Shown here: positions 1 to 5,280 of the stretch, piece after piece
Layout of the letters: each line of letters starts with the position of its first letter
Numbering within the stretch: position 1 is the first letter of the stretch
Assembly (NCBI GenBank): GCA_028288545.1
Contig: JAQBNQ010000345.1
Span: 1-8,399 of the forward strand
Reading direction: 5' to 3'
Length of the DNA stretch: 8,399 nt
Origin: Bacteroidota bacterium
GTDB lineage: Bacteria; Bacteroidota; Bacteroidia; Chitinophagales; LD1
The notes under the pieces: model-generated
Databases searched by the model: none
What the model was told of the DNA's origin: nothing
The model's input: the letters and a program-made list of their open reading frames with translations, nothing else
Position numbers and translations under genes: made by a program

Positions 1-659
1 TGAATAACCGTTCCATTCCGCAATTTGTGGTCGACGGCGGCGATGTATGGACCAACCCCTATCTAGTTGTAAACAAACAAGCATTGGGTGTGGGAATAGA
101 CCCCGGCACATACAGTACTTTGGCACTAAAAGGCGCAACTGGAACCTCTGTAAACATTTATGAGGGTGCTAGCAGTGGTTGGGACGGAACAATAAGATTT
201 GTTTCACCAACTGGCGATATACGATCTGTAATTACAGACGACTTAACAACTAACGACTTGACTATAAACCCGGGGTATGGCGGTAGTGCCAGCGGTATTT
301 TGCGCATTGAGGGTGGTGTGCAGATAGGAGATGTTGCTACGCCTACAGGTTATAGTCTATGGGTTTCTGACGGCATACTATCTGAGCGGGTGAAGGTGGC
401 GCTTAAAACTGACGGAACTAATTGGAGTGATTATGTATTTGACAAACAGTATAAGTTAATGAGTATTGAAGATTTAGAGAGATATGTAAAGAAGAATAAG
501 CATTTGCCCAATGTTCCATCTGCTAAGGAGGTTGCTACCGAGGGTATTGATTTAGGGAGTATGGATGCGCGGCTTTTGGAAAAAATTGAAGAACTTAGTT
601 TGTATGTGATAGCGCAGCAGAAGGAAATTGAAAAACTGAAAAAGCATATCAGCAAATGA
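1..659 (+). CDS. Tail-fibre-like surface protein with C-terminal chaperone-like region (5' end missing)
   Basis: The frame is open to the left edge (first full codon at 3), so this is the last 218 residues of a longer protein; the GTG at 27 is only an internal Val. The first ~115 residues are Gly/Thr/Ser-rich with short beta-like stretches, like the shaft of tail-fibre-type proteins. The last ~80 residues match a tail common in Bacteroidota surface proteins: a Trp-Ser-Asp-Tyr-Val-Phe segment, then Y-K-L-M-S-I-E-D-L-E, K-H-L-P-N-V-P-S-A-K-E-V, and a heptad-patterned coiled coil beginning M-D-A-R-L-L-E-K-I-E-E-L. In related proteins this tail resembles the trimerising or intramolecular-chaperone end of phage fibres, though no S74 catalytic residues can be assigned here. 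The stop overlaps the next start (ATGA, 656-659), which suggests translational coupling. Family likeness is recognised from memory; the biological role is unknown, with adhesion the usual guess. Confidence 0.8.
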   Translation, partial: NNRSIPQFVVDGGDVWTNPYLVVNKQALGVGIDPGTYSTLALKGATGTSVNIYEGASSGWDGTIRFVSPTGDIRSVITDDLTTNDLTINPGYGGSASGILRIEGGVQIGDVATPTGYSLWVSDGILSERVKVALKTDGTNWSDYVFDKQYKLMSIEDLERYVKKNKHLPNVPSAKEVATEGIDLGSMDARLLEKIEELSLYVIAQQKEIEKLKKHISK

Positions 660-1402
660 AATTCGTCGCAGTCATTTTATTCGCGTGTTTATTTATAAGG
701 ACTAATGGGCAAGATGTTTATTTAGGACTGCGACTAGGGCCGAATGTTACGTTACCCTTAGGAAGTAACAACCGGGTTTTTTGGCGATTTCCGGAAGATA
801 GTAGCACAGTATATAATAACGTAAAAAGCAAAAAATATTTATATATAGGTGCGACTATAAACCCCGATTTGAAAATGGTGTTTCGTAGTAACCGAGAGGT
901 TAAATTCGCCCTTGAAACAGGCTTGTTATATTATTTTAAAGCATATAAAATTTCGTGGTCGGCAGACTATTCCTCGCCTGCAAGTAGCGGTTCAATTTAC
1001 GCGAGTTATAAAATCAAAAGACATGAGGTGGGGTTTAATGTCTTGCCCGGTTTTGTTTATAGAAACTGGTGTTTCGAAACCGGATTAAATTTTTTATTCA
1101 CAGCTAGTAGCACTACCGAAATTCAATTCATTAAACAAGGCGCATTTTATATAAATGAGAAAACAAATGATCTTTACGTTGTAAAACCCGGAATTTTAAC
1201 CATCTCCTTACCTGTTTTTCTGTCCTATTCAATCTCAATTAATCATAGCGTACATATTGCTCCTTTTATTAGTTACGAATTTGAATTATCTGGCTGGGAT
1301 GGCTATGCCTTAGGTAATTTAGCGAACAGACGGCAAATTTCTCTTTTGAGTGAATTTATAGCAGGTATTTCATTTCAGGTATTACTAAAGCAGCAAAAAT
1401 GA
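656..1402 (+). CDS. Putative outer-membrane beta-barrel protein
   Basis: This 248-residue protein starts with a likely Sec signal peptide: Lys2, then a hydrophobic run (VAVILFACLF) and probable cleavage near Asn-Gly|Gln at residues 17-19. The mature part opens with D-V-Y-L-G-L-R-L-G-P-N, a typical first strand of Bacteroidota outer-membrane barrels. It continues with alternating aromatic/polar strands and turns (for example FALETGLLYYF, VGFNVLPGFVYRNWCFETGLNF, split by polar loops) and ends with F-I-A-G-I-S-F-Q-V. Length and pattern fit an 8-10 strand barrel of the PorT-like/OmpW-like size class, but no specific family can be named. The ATG is fixed by the 4-bp overlap with the preceding stop, and its own stop overlaps the next ATG (1399-1402). 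Lying between a fibre-like protein and a T9SS cargo, it could be an anchor or assembly partner for them; that is inference. Confidence 0.7.
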   Translation: MKFVAVILFACLFIRTNGQDVYLGLRLGPNVTLPLGSNNRVFWRFPEDSSTVYNNVKSKKYLYIGATINPDLKMVFRSNREVKFALETGLLYYFKAYKISWSADYSSPASSGSIYASYKIKRHEVGFNVLPGFVYRNWCFETGLNFLFTASSTTEIQFIKQGAFYINEKTNDLYVVKPGILTISLPVFLSYSISINHSVHIAPFISYEFELSGWDGYALGNLANRRQISLLSEFIAGISFQVLLKQQK

Positions 1403-2910
1403 AATTTCCAAAAGAAGTTAAAATTGGCCTTTGTTTGTTTTCGGTTTTTATGGTACAAATCGGATATTCGCAGAATTTACTTGATAATGCGTCCTTTACT
1501 TCATGTAAATCAGGGGTGTCGAGTTGTTCTCCAGGTGGTGATGAAGGCGCTTTTCATAAAGTTGATGATTGGTATGATTTTGGAACTGGATTTCACTTTG
1601 GAGGATTTTCAAGTGGCGCCGATTGGGCAACTGATATAGTTAGCGGACTGGGAACAATTTATGTAGCCGGCATATTTGAAAATGAGGGAATATATTATGA
1701 TATCGGCGCGGGTGGTTTTAAAACGGGTATTTATCATTTATCTTTTTACACTAAAGGGGATGGTGAAAATTCTAGTGCGGGAGGGGATCCAGTTAATGGT
1801 GTAAGTGTGTCTTTATGCACTGTTCCGCCGTCACCTGGTAATTGCGCGGTTTTTGCTGGGGGAGATGAGTTTTTAGTTTATAAAGAGGCCACTCCCGCTG
1901 GGAGCGACTATACGAAAATAGATATAGACTTTAAAATTTACAATGGCGTTGTGCCTTATCGTTATTTGGTCTTTAATACGTTTAGAGATGGAACCTGTGA
2001 TAGATATATGTTTTTCGCTGCTCCCGATCTTGAGATGCACTGTTGCGGAGATTATATGTTGTATCAGGATTGTAATTATTTACCAAATGTGACTCAGCGA
2101 ACTGACTTTATTCTCGCCGGTACCGACGTAGGTTCTTTTTGGCAACCTCAAGGCCCTGTAGTAGCCACTGCGGATCGAAATGTTACATTTCAGGCAAGGT
2201 ACGTGATATTAGACCCGGGGTTTTCCACTCAGGTTTATACTAATTTTCAAGCCCTAACTGGGGGTTGCGCAGTGACATTTCCCGAATCGGATATGCATTT
2301 TGAAGAAAGATATAGAAATAACAGTGCCGTTTTCACTTGTGATGCAAGTACTTCAAATGCCTTTTTTAATATAACCGGCGCAAGCTATTATCGGGCTCGG
2401 GTTTTCAACCGGTGGGGCGAAAAAATTTACGATGATATTGAATGGATTAACGAACTCTATGAAGAATACTGGAATGGTTTAAGTACTTATACTTCAGATT
2501 TTTCAGCAGAACCAACGGTATTACTTCAATTTTATAATTGCTCTATGGATACTTTAGACGCGTTTAGTATGTGGTACGAATACGATGTATCAGGGGGATG
2601 TTCGCCCACATATAAGAAGGAATTAACTGAAAATAATTTCTTGATTGATACTCAAAAAGTATATGATATTTATCCCAATCCTGCAAACCACTTGATAATG
2701 ATTGCCTCTTCAAAGGTTTTTATAAATAATATTGAAGTATCGGTATATGATCCAACCGGTAAGGTAGTTCTAAGGGTAAAAACCAATACTTTTGGATTTT
2801 CAACTGATAAAATTGCATTGGATATCTCCAATTTATCATCCGGTTTTTATTATCTTAAATTAAATGATTCTGAGACTTCTCATATTTATAAAATTGTCGT
2901 TTTAAAATAA
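1399..2910 (+). CDS. T9SS-exported surface protein with type A-like C-terminal sorting domain
   Basis: A 503-residue secreted protein. Residues 1-25 form a signal peptide (basic start, LCLFSVFMVQIGYSQ). Residues ~26-215 begin N-L-L-D-N-A-S-F and look like a jelly-roll, carbohydrate-binding-like domain with many Gly/Asp/aromatic residues. Residues ~255-290 (NVTFQARYVILDPGF, then TNFQA) match a beta-structured motif often seen before T9SS tails. Residues ~329-360 hold V-F-N-R-W-G-E-K-I-Y followed by W-N-G, which recalls the gliding-motility-associated (CHU_C-like) module. Residues ~421-503 form the sorting domain: Y-P-N-P-A-N at 425-430, V-Y-D-P-T-G-K at 449-455, L-S-S-G-F-Y-Y-L-K-L at 479-488 and a terminal Y-K-I-V-V-L-K. 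Such domains route proteins through the outer membrane via T9SS and are then cleaved. The DNA of the tail is visibly more A+T-rich than the middle. The start is set by the ATGA overlap. Ligand and function are unknown. Confidence 0.85.
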   Translation: MKFPKEVKIGLCLFSVFMVQIGYSQNLLDNASFTSCKSGVSSCSPGGDEGAFHKVDDWYDFGTGFHFGGFSSGADWATDIVSGLGTIYVAGIFENEGIYYDIGAGGFKTGIYHLSFYTKGDGENSSAGGDPVNGVSVSLCTVPPSPGNCAVFAGGDEFLVYKEATPAGSDYTKIDIDFKIYNGVVPYRYLVFNTFRDGTCDRYMFFAAPDLEMHCCGDYMLYQDCNYLPNVTQRTDFILAGTDVGSFWQPQGPVVATADRNVTFQARYVILDPGFSTQVYTNFQALTGGCAVTFPESDMHFEERYRNNSAVFTCDASTSNAFFNITGASYYRARVFNRWGEKIYDDIEWINELYEEYWNGLSTYTSDFSAEPTVLLQFYNCSMDTLDAFSMWYEYDVSGGCSPTYKKELTENNFLIDTQKVYDIYPNPANHLIMIASSKVFINNIEVSVYDPTGKVVLRVKTNTFGFSTDKIALDISNLSSGFYYLKLNDSETSHIYKIVVLK

Positions 2911-2920
2911 AACTGGTTGT

Positions 2921-3214
2921 ATGCAACTAATTAAATTATTAGGTATTTGCGCTCTATTCCTTGTCAGTGCCTCTTGTAAAAAGTGCCTAACCTGCTCAAA
3001 CGTTTGCTACAAATGCCAAGGATTGGGTCAAACATTTTGCAGCACCGATTATCCTTCGATGCCCGTTTTTGATACTATAATTAGCTTAGCAGGAGTAGGT
3101 CACCCTTGCAGCATGGTGAACGCGACGCTATCGCAAAAGGTGTGCGGCTCAAAGTCGACTCTGGATAACTTTAAATACTTATACAATGCGCAAAATTATA
3201 AATGTTCAAATTAA
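2921..3214 (+). CDS. Small cysteine-rich lipoprotein
   Basis: This 97-residue protein has a short signal sequence (LLGICALFLVSAS) ending at Cys19, in the S-A-S-C-K-K context usual for Bacteroidota lipoproteins, so the mature protein should start with lipidated Cys19. Eight further cysteines follow (22, 25, 29, 32, 40, 63, 75, 95), five of them in a tight cluster with CxxC spacings (19-22, 22-25, 29-32). The second half contains V-C-G-S-K-S-T-L-D-N-F and ends N-Y-K-C-S-N, a pattern I associate with short Bacteroidota lipoproteins of unknown function. The even number of non-lipidated cysteines would allow four disulfides in the periplasm or at the surface; metal binding is the alternative. It starts 10 bp after the T9SS cargo gene and is probably co-transcribed with it. 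No enzymatic role can be read. Confidence 0.75.
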   Translation: MQLIKLLGICALFLVSASCKKCLTCSNVCYKCQGLGQTFCSTDYPSMPVFDTIISLAGVGHPCSMVNATLSQKVCGSKSTLDNFKYLYNAQNYKCSN

Positions 3215-3224
3215 ATTTTTATTA

Positions 3225-3428
3225 ATGAAAAATCTAAAACTCATTTTAAGCATTCTATTTTTTATATGTTTAATTGGCCTTAGTGCTCAAACCGCCATGC
3301 AAAAGACTTCAAAACAGGCCATACCGGCGGGTCAGCCAACTAACGTAATGCTCCCATCAAAACCACATCCTGCAAAAAAAGAACCCAAAAAGGTAGATAT
3401 GCGAATGAAAGTGCCTGCTAAAAAGTAA
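3225..3428 (+). CDS. Very small basic secreted protein
   Basis: This 67-residue protein is read from the ATG at 3225. An in-frame ATG at 3186 would add 13 residues, but it lies inside the preceding gene and would put polar residues before the signal peptide; the 3225 start gives a standard one (MKNLKLILSILFFICLIGLS, cleavage probably after Ser-Ala-Gln) and a 10-bp gap from the lipoprotein stop. The mature part, about 45 residues, is Lys/Pro/Ala-rich and strongly basic (for example PSKPHPAKKEPKKVDMRMKV), with no cysteine and probably no stable fold. It is the last convincing gene of the + strand run. Similar Lys/Pro-rich small exported proteins are common in Bacteroidota and mostly uncharacterised. 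Electrostatic binding to surface glycans, DNA or acidic proteins is possible but purely inferred. Confidence 0.6.
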   Translation: MKNLKLILSILFFICLIGLSAQTAMQKTSKQAIPAGQPTNVMLPSKPHPAKKEPKKVDMRMKVPAKK

Positions 3429-3689
3429 AAATGGCATTTGCCTGTTCTTCCAAGTGTTGCGAAACACAACTTGGAAGTTACAATGAAAGGCAGAAATTCT
3501 CTGACTTTCTAAAAGAATCACCGAAAAAGGGATAACTTCTTAAGTATGGTACCCACATTTTACTCCACATTCATAAGTAATTATTCAGCAGTTGCGTTCT
3601 TCTCCTTCAGTTTTTTGTATTCAGATTTTTTTGTAAGCACTCTCCTCCACGCAGACCCAATCTCAATACTCAATACTCAATACTAACTA
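3429..3689. other. Intergenic region between convergent operon and xth
   Basis: This 261-bp gap separates the + strand operon from the 3' end of xth. It holds the hairpin at 3447-3477 and a heptamer repeat from 3663. It also contains two weak coding-like stretches: a 34-codon + strand reading frame (3431-3535) and a 31-codon stop-to-stop frame on the - strand (3581-3676). Neither has enough support to be called a gene. Confidence 0.6.
3447..3477 (+). terminator. Possible terminator-like hairpin after the surface operon
   Basis: CTTCCAA (3447-3453) pairs with TTGGAAG (3471-3477), and GTGTT (3454-3458) pairs with AACAC (3463-3467) around a GCGA loop, a GNRA-type tetraloop. Three bases (3468-3470) bulge on the right side. 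It lies 18 bp after the last operon stop and so could end or protect the operon transcript. There is no T-run directly after it on either strand, so classical intrinsic termination is doubtful. Confidence 0.4.
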
Positions 3690-3704
3690 CTAAATACTCA
3701 ACTC
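3663..3704. repeat. Degenerate heptamer tandem repeat running into the xth stop codon
   Basis: Three perfect copies of TCAATAC (3663-3669, 3670-3676, 3677-3683) are followed by TAACTAC, TAAATAC and TCAACTC in the same 7-bp phase to 3704. Read on the xth strand this is a GTATTGA-type repeat. It covers the xth TAG stop (3692-3690) and its last four codons (E-L-S-I), so the end of the protein is written by the repeat. Confidence 0.8.
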
Positions 3705-4463
3705 AATCCAAACCGGCGCATGGTCGCTTGATTTTTCCCAGCCGCGCACTTCTTTATCTACCCCTGCGGCCTGTAAATGTTTTGCAGCCTGTGGGCTAAG
3801 CAAAAAATGATCAATACGCAAACCTGCGTTACGCCCGTAAGCATTGCGGAAGTAATCCCAAAAGGTATATATCGTTTCTTTAGGATAAAGCTTTCTTATC
3901 GCATCTGTCCAGCCCTGGTCAACCAACTGCTTAAAGGCCTGGCGGGTTTCGGGCCTAAACAAGGCATCATCCACCCAGCGCTCGGGTTTATATACATCCA
4001 GTTCGGTAGGCATTACATTATAATCTCCGGTTAGCACCACCGGAACCTTATGGGCAAGCAGCGTTGCGGCATGTTGTTGTAAGCGCTTAAACCAGGCCAG
4101 TTTGTAATCAAACTTAGCCCCCGGTGCCGGGTTGCCATTGGGCAGGTACAAACAGCCAATAACTACATTGTTAACTATGGCTTCAATATAGCGGCTGTTG
4201 GCATCCTCCGGGTCGCCGGGCAGCACCCGCCTTAATTCTTTAATCTCGTGGGTGCGCGATAAAATGGCAACACCATTCCAGCTTTTTTGCCCGTGCCAAA
4301 TGGCCTGGTAGCCCGCCTCATTTATCGCCGCTTCGGGAAACTTCTCCTGCGGCGCTTTTAATTCCTGCAGGCAAACCACATCGGGTTTTGTTTCGTTAAG
4401 CCAGCGCAGCAGCACCGGCAACCGCCCGTTCACTCCGTTTACATTGTAGGTAGCTATTTTCAT
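3690..4463 (-). CDS. xth: Exodeoxyribonuclease III
   Basis: A 257-residue ExoIII/AP endonuclease of the EEP (endonuclease/exonuclease/phosphatase) fold, which cleaves abasic sites and removes nucleotides 3'-5' in cytosolic base-excision repair. All catalytic positions are present: Asn7 (T-Y-N-V-N-G), metal ligand Glu34 (L-Q-E-L-K), Tyr106 (L-Y-L-P-N-G), Asp147 and Asn149 (T-G-D-Y-N-V), Asp218 (R-I-D-H-F), and Asp247-His248 (S-S-D-H-A-P). The length is normal for the family. I chose the ATG at 4463 because the family starts directly at M-K-I-x-x-Y/F-N; an in-frame TTG at 4475 would add four residues. The gene is visibly more G+C-rich than the + strand operon, consistent with a core gene beside accessory surface genes. 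Its last residues (I-E-L-S-I) lie partly in a heptamer repeat. A mobile-element-like segment begins 67 bp upstream of the start, so the promoter lies in that short gap or in the element. Confidence 0.95.
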   Translation of the reverse strand: MKIATYNVNGVNGRLPVLLRWLNETKPDVVCLQELKAPQEKFPEAAINEAGYQAIWHGQKSWNGVAILSRTHEIKELRRVLPGDPEDANSRYIEAIVNNVVIGCLYLPNGNPAPGAKFDYKLAWFKRLQQHAATLLAHKVPVVLTGDYNVMPTELDVYKPERWVDDALFRPETRQAFKQLVDQGWTDAIRKLYPKETIYTFWDYFRNAYGRNAGLRIDHFLLSPQAAKHLQAAGVDKEVRGWEKSSDHAPVWIELSI

Positions 4464-4522
4464 ATTTAGTGTCAAATTTCAGGTTAAATATACCACTAAC
4501 CGCATCAGCCTGATAACCCCAT

Positions 4523-4530
4523 ATCCAAAA
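4523..4530. repeat. Left target-site duplication ATCCAAAA
   Basis: This octamer directly abuts the left terminal inverted repeat and is identical to 5194-5201. The match stops exactly at eight bases on both sides, as expected for a transposition duplication. Confidence 0.75.
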
Positions 4531-4545
4531 GGGTGCAAACCAAAT
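4531..4545 (+). repeat. Left terminal inverted repeat
   Basis: GGGTGCAAACCAAAT, exact reverse complement of 5179-5193. It starts immediately after the left duplication. Confidence 0.85.
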
Positions 4546-4554
4546 TGTCGCCTG

Positions 4555-4728
4555 TCAATACAATAATTCATAGCCACAGATTCACAGATTAAATACTGCA
4601 ATGCAAATAATTATTGGACAAAATAAAACCATAAAGCCCGCCGGAATGACGGTCACCTGGTCGGTGGATTTTGAAATTTATTTGTATTAATCTGTAAATC
4701 TGTGGCTTGCATTTTACTGGAACTAACA
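4555..4728. repeat. Array unit 1 (complete, 174 bp)
   Basis: The unit runs from TCAATACAATAATTCATAG to CTGGAACTAACA. Its left arm (4575-4590) is two tandem CACAGATT octamers. Its right arm (4689-4704) is the inverted form with one substitution (AATCTGTA AATCTGTG). Between them lie conserved blocks AATAATTATTG, AAATAAAACC, GAATGACGGTCA and GGATTTTGAAATTTATT. The arms could form a long-loop stem or serve as repeated protein-binding sites. Confidence 0.85.
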
Positions 4729-4899
4729 TCAATACAATAATTCATAGTCACAGATTCACAGATTAAATACTGCAATGCAAATAATTATTGAACAAAATAA
4801 AACTATAACGTCCCTGGAATGACGGTCATCCAGTCGGGTGGATTTTGAAATTTATTTGTATTAATCTGTGAATCTGTGGCTTGCATTTTACTGGTGCTA
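4729..4899. repeat. Array unit 2 (complete, 171 bp)
   Basis: Near-identical to unit 1 with scattered substitutions. The left arm 4749-4764 (CACAGATTCACAGATT) and the right arm 4863-4878 (AATCTGTGAATCTGTG) are perfect inverted complements of each other. The inner block reads ATAACGTCCCTGGAATGACG where unit 1 has the ATAAAGCCCGCC variant. Confidence 0.85.
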
Positions 4900-5006
4900 A
4901 ATAAAACCATAAAACCCGCCGCAATAACGGTCATCTGTCCGGGTGAATTTTGAAATTTATTTTGTATTAATCTGTGAATCTGTGGCTGGTATTCCTGGTA
5001 CTAACA
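4900..5006. repeat. Array unit 3 (5'-truncated, 107 bp)
   Basis: It starts directly at the AAATAAAACC block, so the leader, left octamer arm and AATAATTATT block are missing. The rest follows the unit pattern, including AATAACGGTCATC, GAATTTTGAAATTTATTTTG and the perfect right arm at 4969-4984. The region after the arm (GGCTGGTATTCCTGGTACTAACA) differs from the GGCTTGCATTTTACTGG form of the other units. Confidence 0.8.
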
Positions 5007-5176
5007 TTAATACAATAATTCATAGCCACAGATGCACAGATTAAATGCTCCAATGCAAATAATTATTGGATAAAATAAAACCATAACGTCCCTGGAATAA
5101 CGGTCATCCGTCCGGGTGGATTTTGAAATTTATTTTGTTAATCTGTGAATCTGTGGCTTGCATTTTACTGGTGCTA
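5007..5176. repeat. Array unit 4 (complete, 170 bp)
   Basis: A complete unit. The left arm (5027-5042, CACAGATGCACAGATT) has one substitution and the right arm (5140-5155) is perfect. It shares the ATAACGTCCCTGGAAT inner block with unit 2 and ends CTGGTGCTAC, directly before the right terminal inverted repeat. Confidence 0.85.
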
Positions 5177-5178
5177 CT

Positions 5179-5193
5179 ATTTGGTTTGCACCC
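5179..5193 (-). repeat. Right terminal inverted repeat
   Basis: ATTTGGTTTGCACCC, exact reverse complement of 4531-4545. It is followed at once by the right ATCCAAAA duplication. Confidence 0.85.
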
Positions 5194-5201
5194 ATCCAAA
5201 A
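5194..5201. repeat. Right target-site duplication ATCCAAAA
   Basis: Identical to 4523-4530 and directly adjacent to the right terminal inverted repeat. Confidence 0.75.
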
Positions 5202-5227
5202 CCAATCTCTCCCTGCCAAAAACAAAA

Positions 5228-5248
5228 AACCCGCACAAAGTGCGGGTT
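5228..5248 (-). terminator. Intrinsic terminator of the large surface-protein gene
   Basis: AACCCGCAC (5228-5236) pairs perfectly with GTGCGGGTT (5240-5248) around a 3-base loop, a 9-bp G+C-rich stem. On the - strand it is followed by a T-rich run (TTTTTGTTTTTGG), a classical intrinsic terminator 32 bp after the stop of the large gene. The + strand side is also T-rich (TCTGTTTTAATATTT), so it may work in both directions. Confidence 0.9.
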
Positions 5249-5280
5249 CTGTTTTAATATTTGTGTAAAAGAGTTACCTG

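Larger units (their letters stand above)
4531..5193. mobile_element. Non-autonomous, MITE-like element containing a palindromic repeat array
   Basis: The segment is bounded by perfect 15-bp inverted repeats, GGGTGCAAACCAAAT (4531-4545) and its reverse complement (5179-5193). Weaker similarity continues a few bases inward. Immediately outside both ends stands the same octamer ATCCAAAA (4523-4530 and 5194-5201), as expected for a target-site duplication. The 663 bp contain no convincing open frame, so any movement would need a transposase in trans. The inside is a tandem array of four related units. 8-bp duplications are made by several transposase families (IS1595, IS6, ISL3, IS256 and IS66 among them); the ends do not let me choose. 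The original target was probably the short gap between the terminator at 5228-5248 and xth. Confidence 0.75.

Noticed and set aside
431..655. - strand frame of 74 codons opposite the tail of the fibre-like protein
   Set aside because: It is the complement of a lysine/glutamate-rich coiled coil, which automatically gives a Phe/Ser/Leu-rich frame.
1424..1639. + strand frame of 71 codons within the start of the T9SS cargo gene
   Set aside because: It overlaps the signal peptide and first domain in another frame and has no features of its own.
3777..4034. + strand frame of 85 codons inside xth
   Set aside because: It is antisense to the catalytic region of a fully intact exodeoxyribonuclease III, with no signal peptide or domain.
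4464..4530. Bacteroidota-type promoter for xth (TATATTTA on the - strand, around 4485)
   Set aside because: The -7-like box differs from TAnnTTTG at its last base, and no TTTG-type -33 box stands at the usual 19-21 bp spacing, so it is too weak to annotate.
4555..5176. CRISPR array
   Set aside because: The repeated parts are about 170 bp long and contain internal inverted arms; there are no short uniform repeats with unique spacers and no cas genes.
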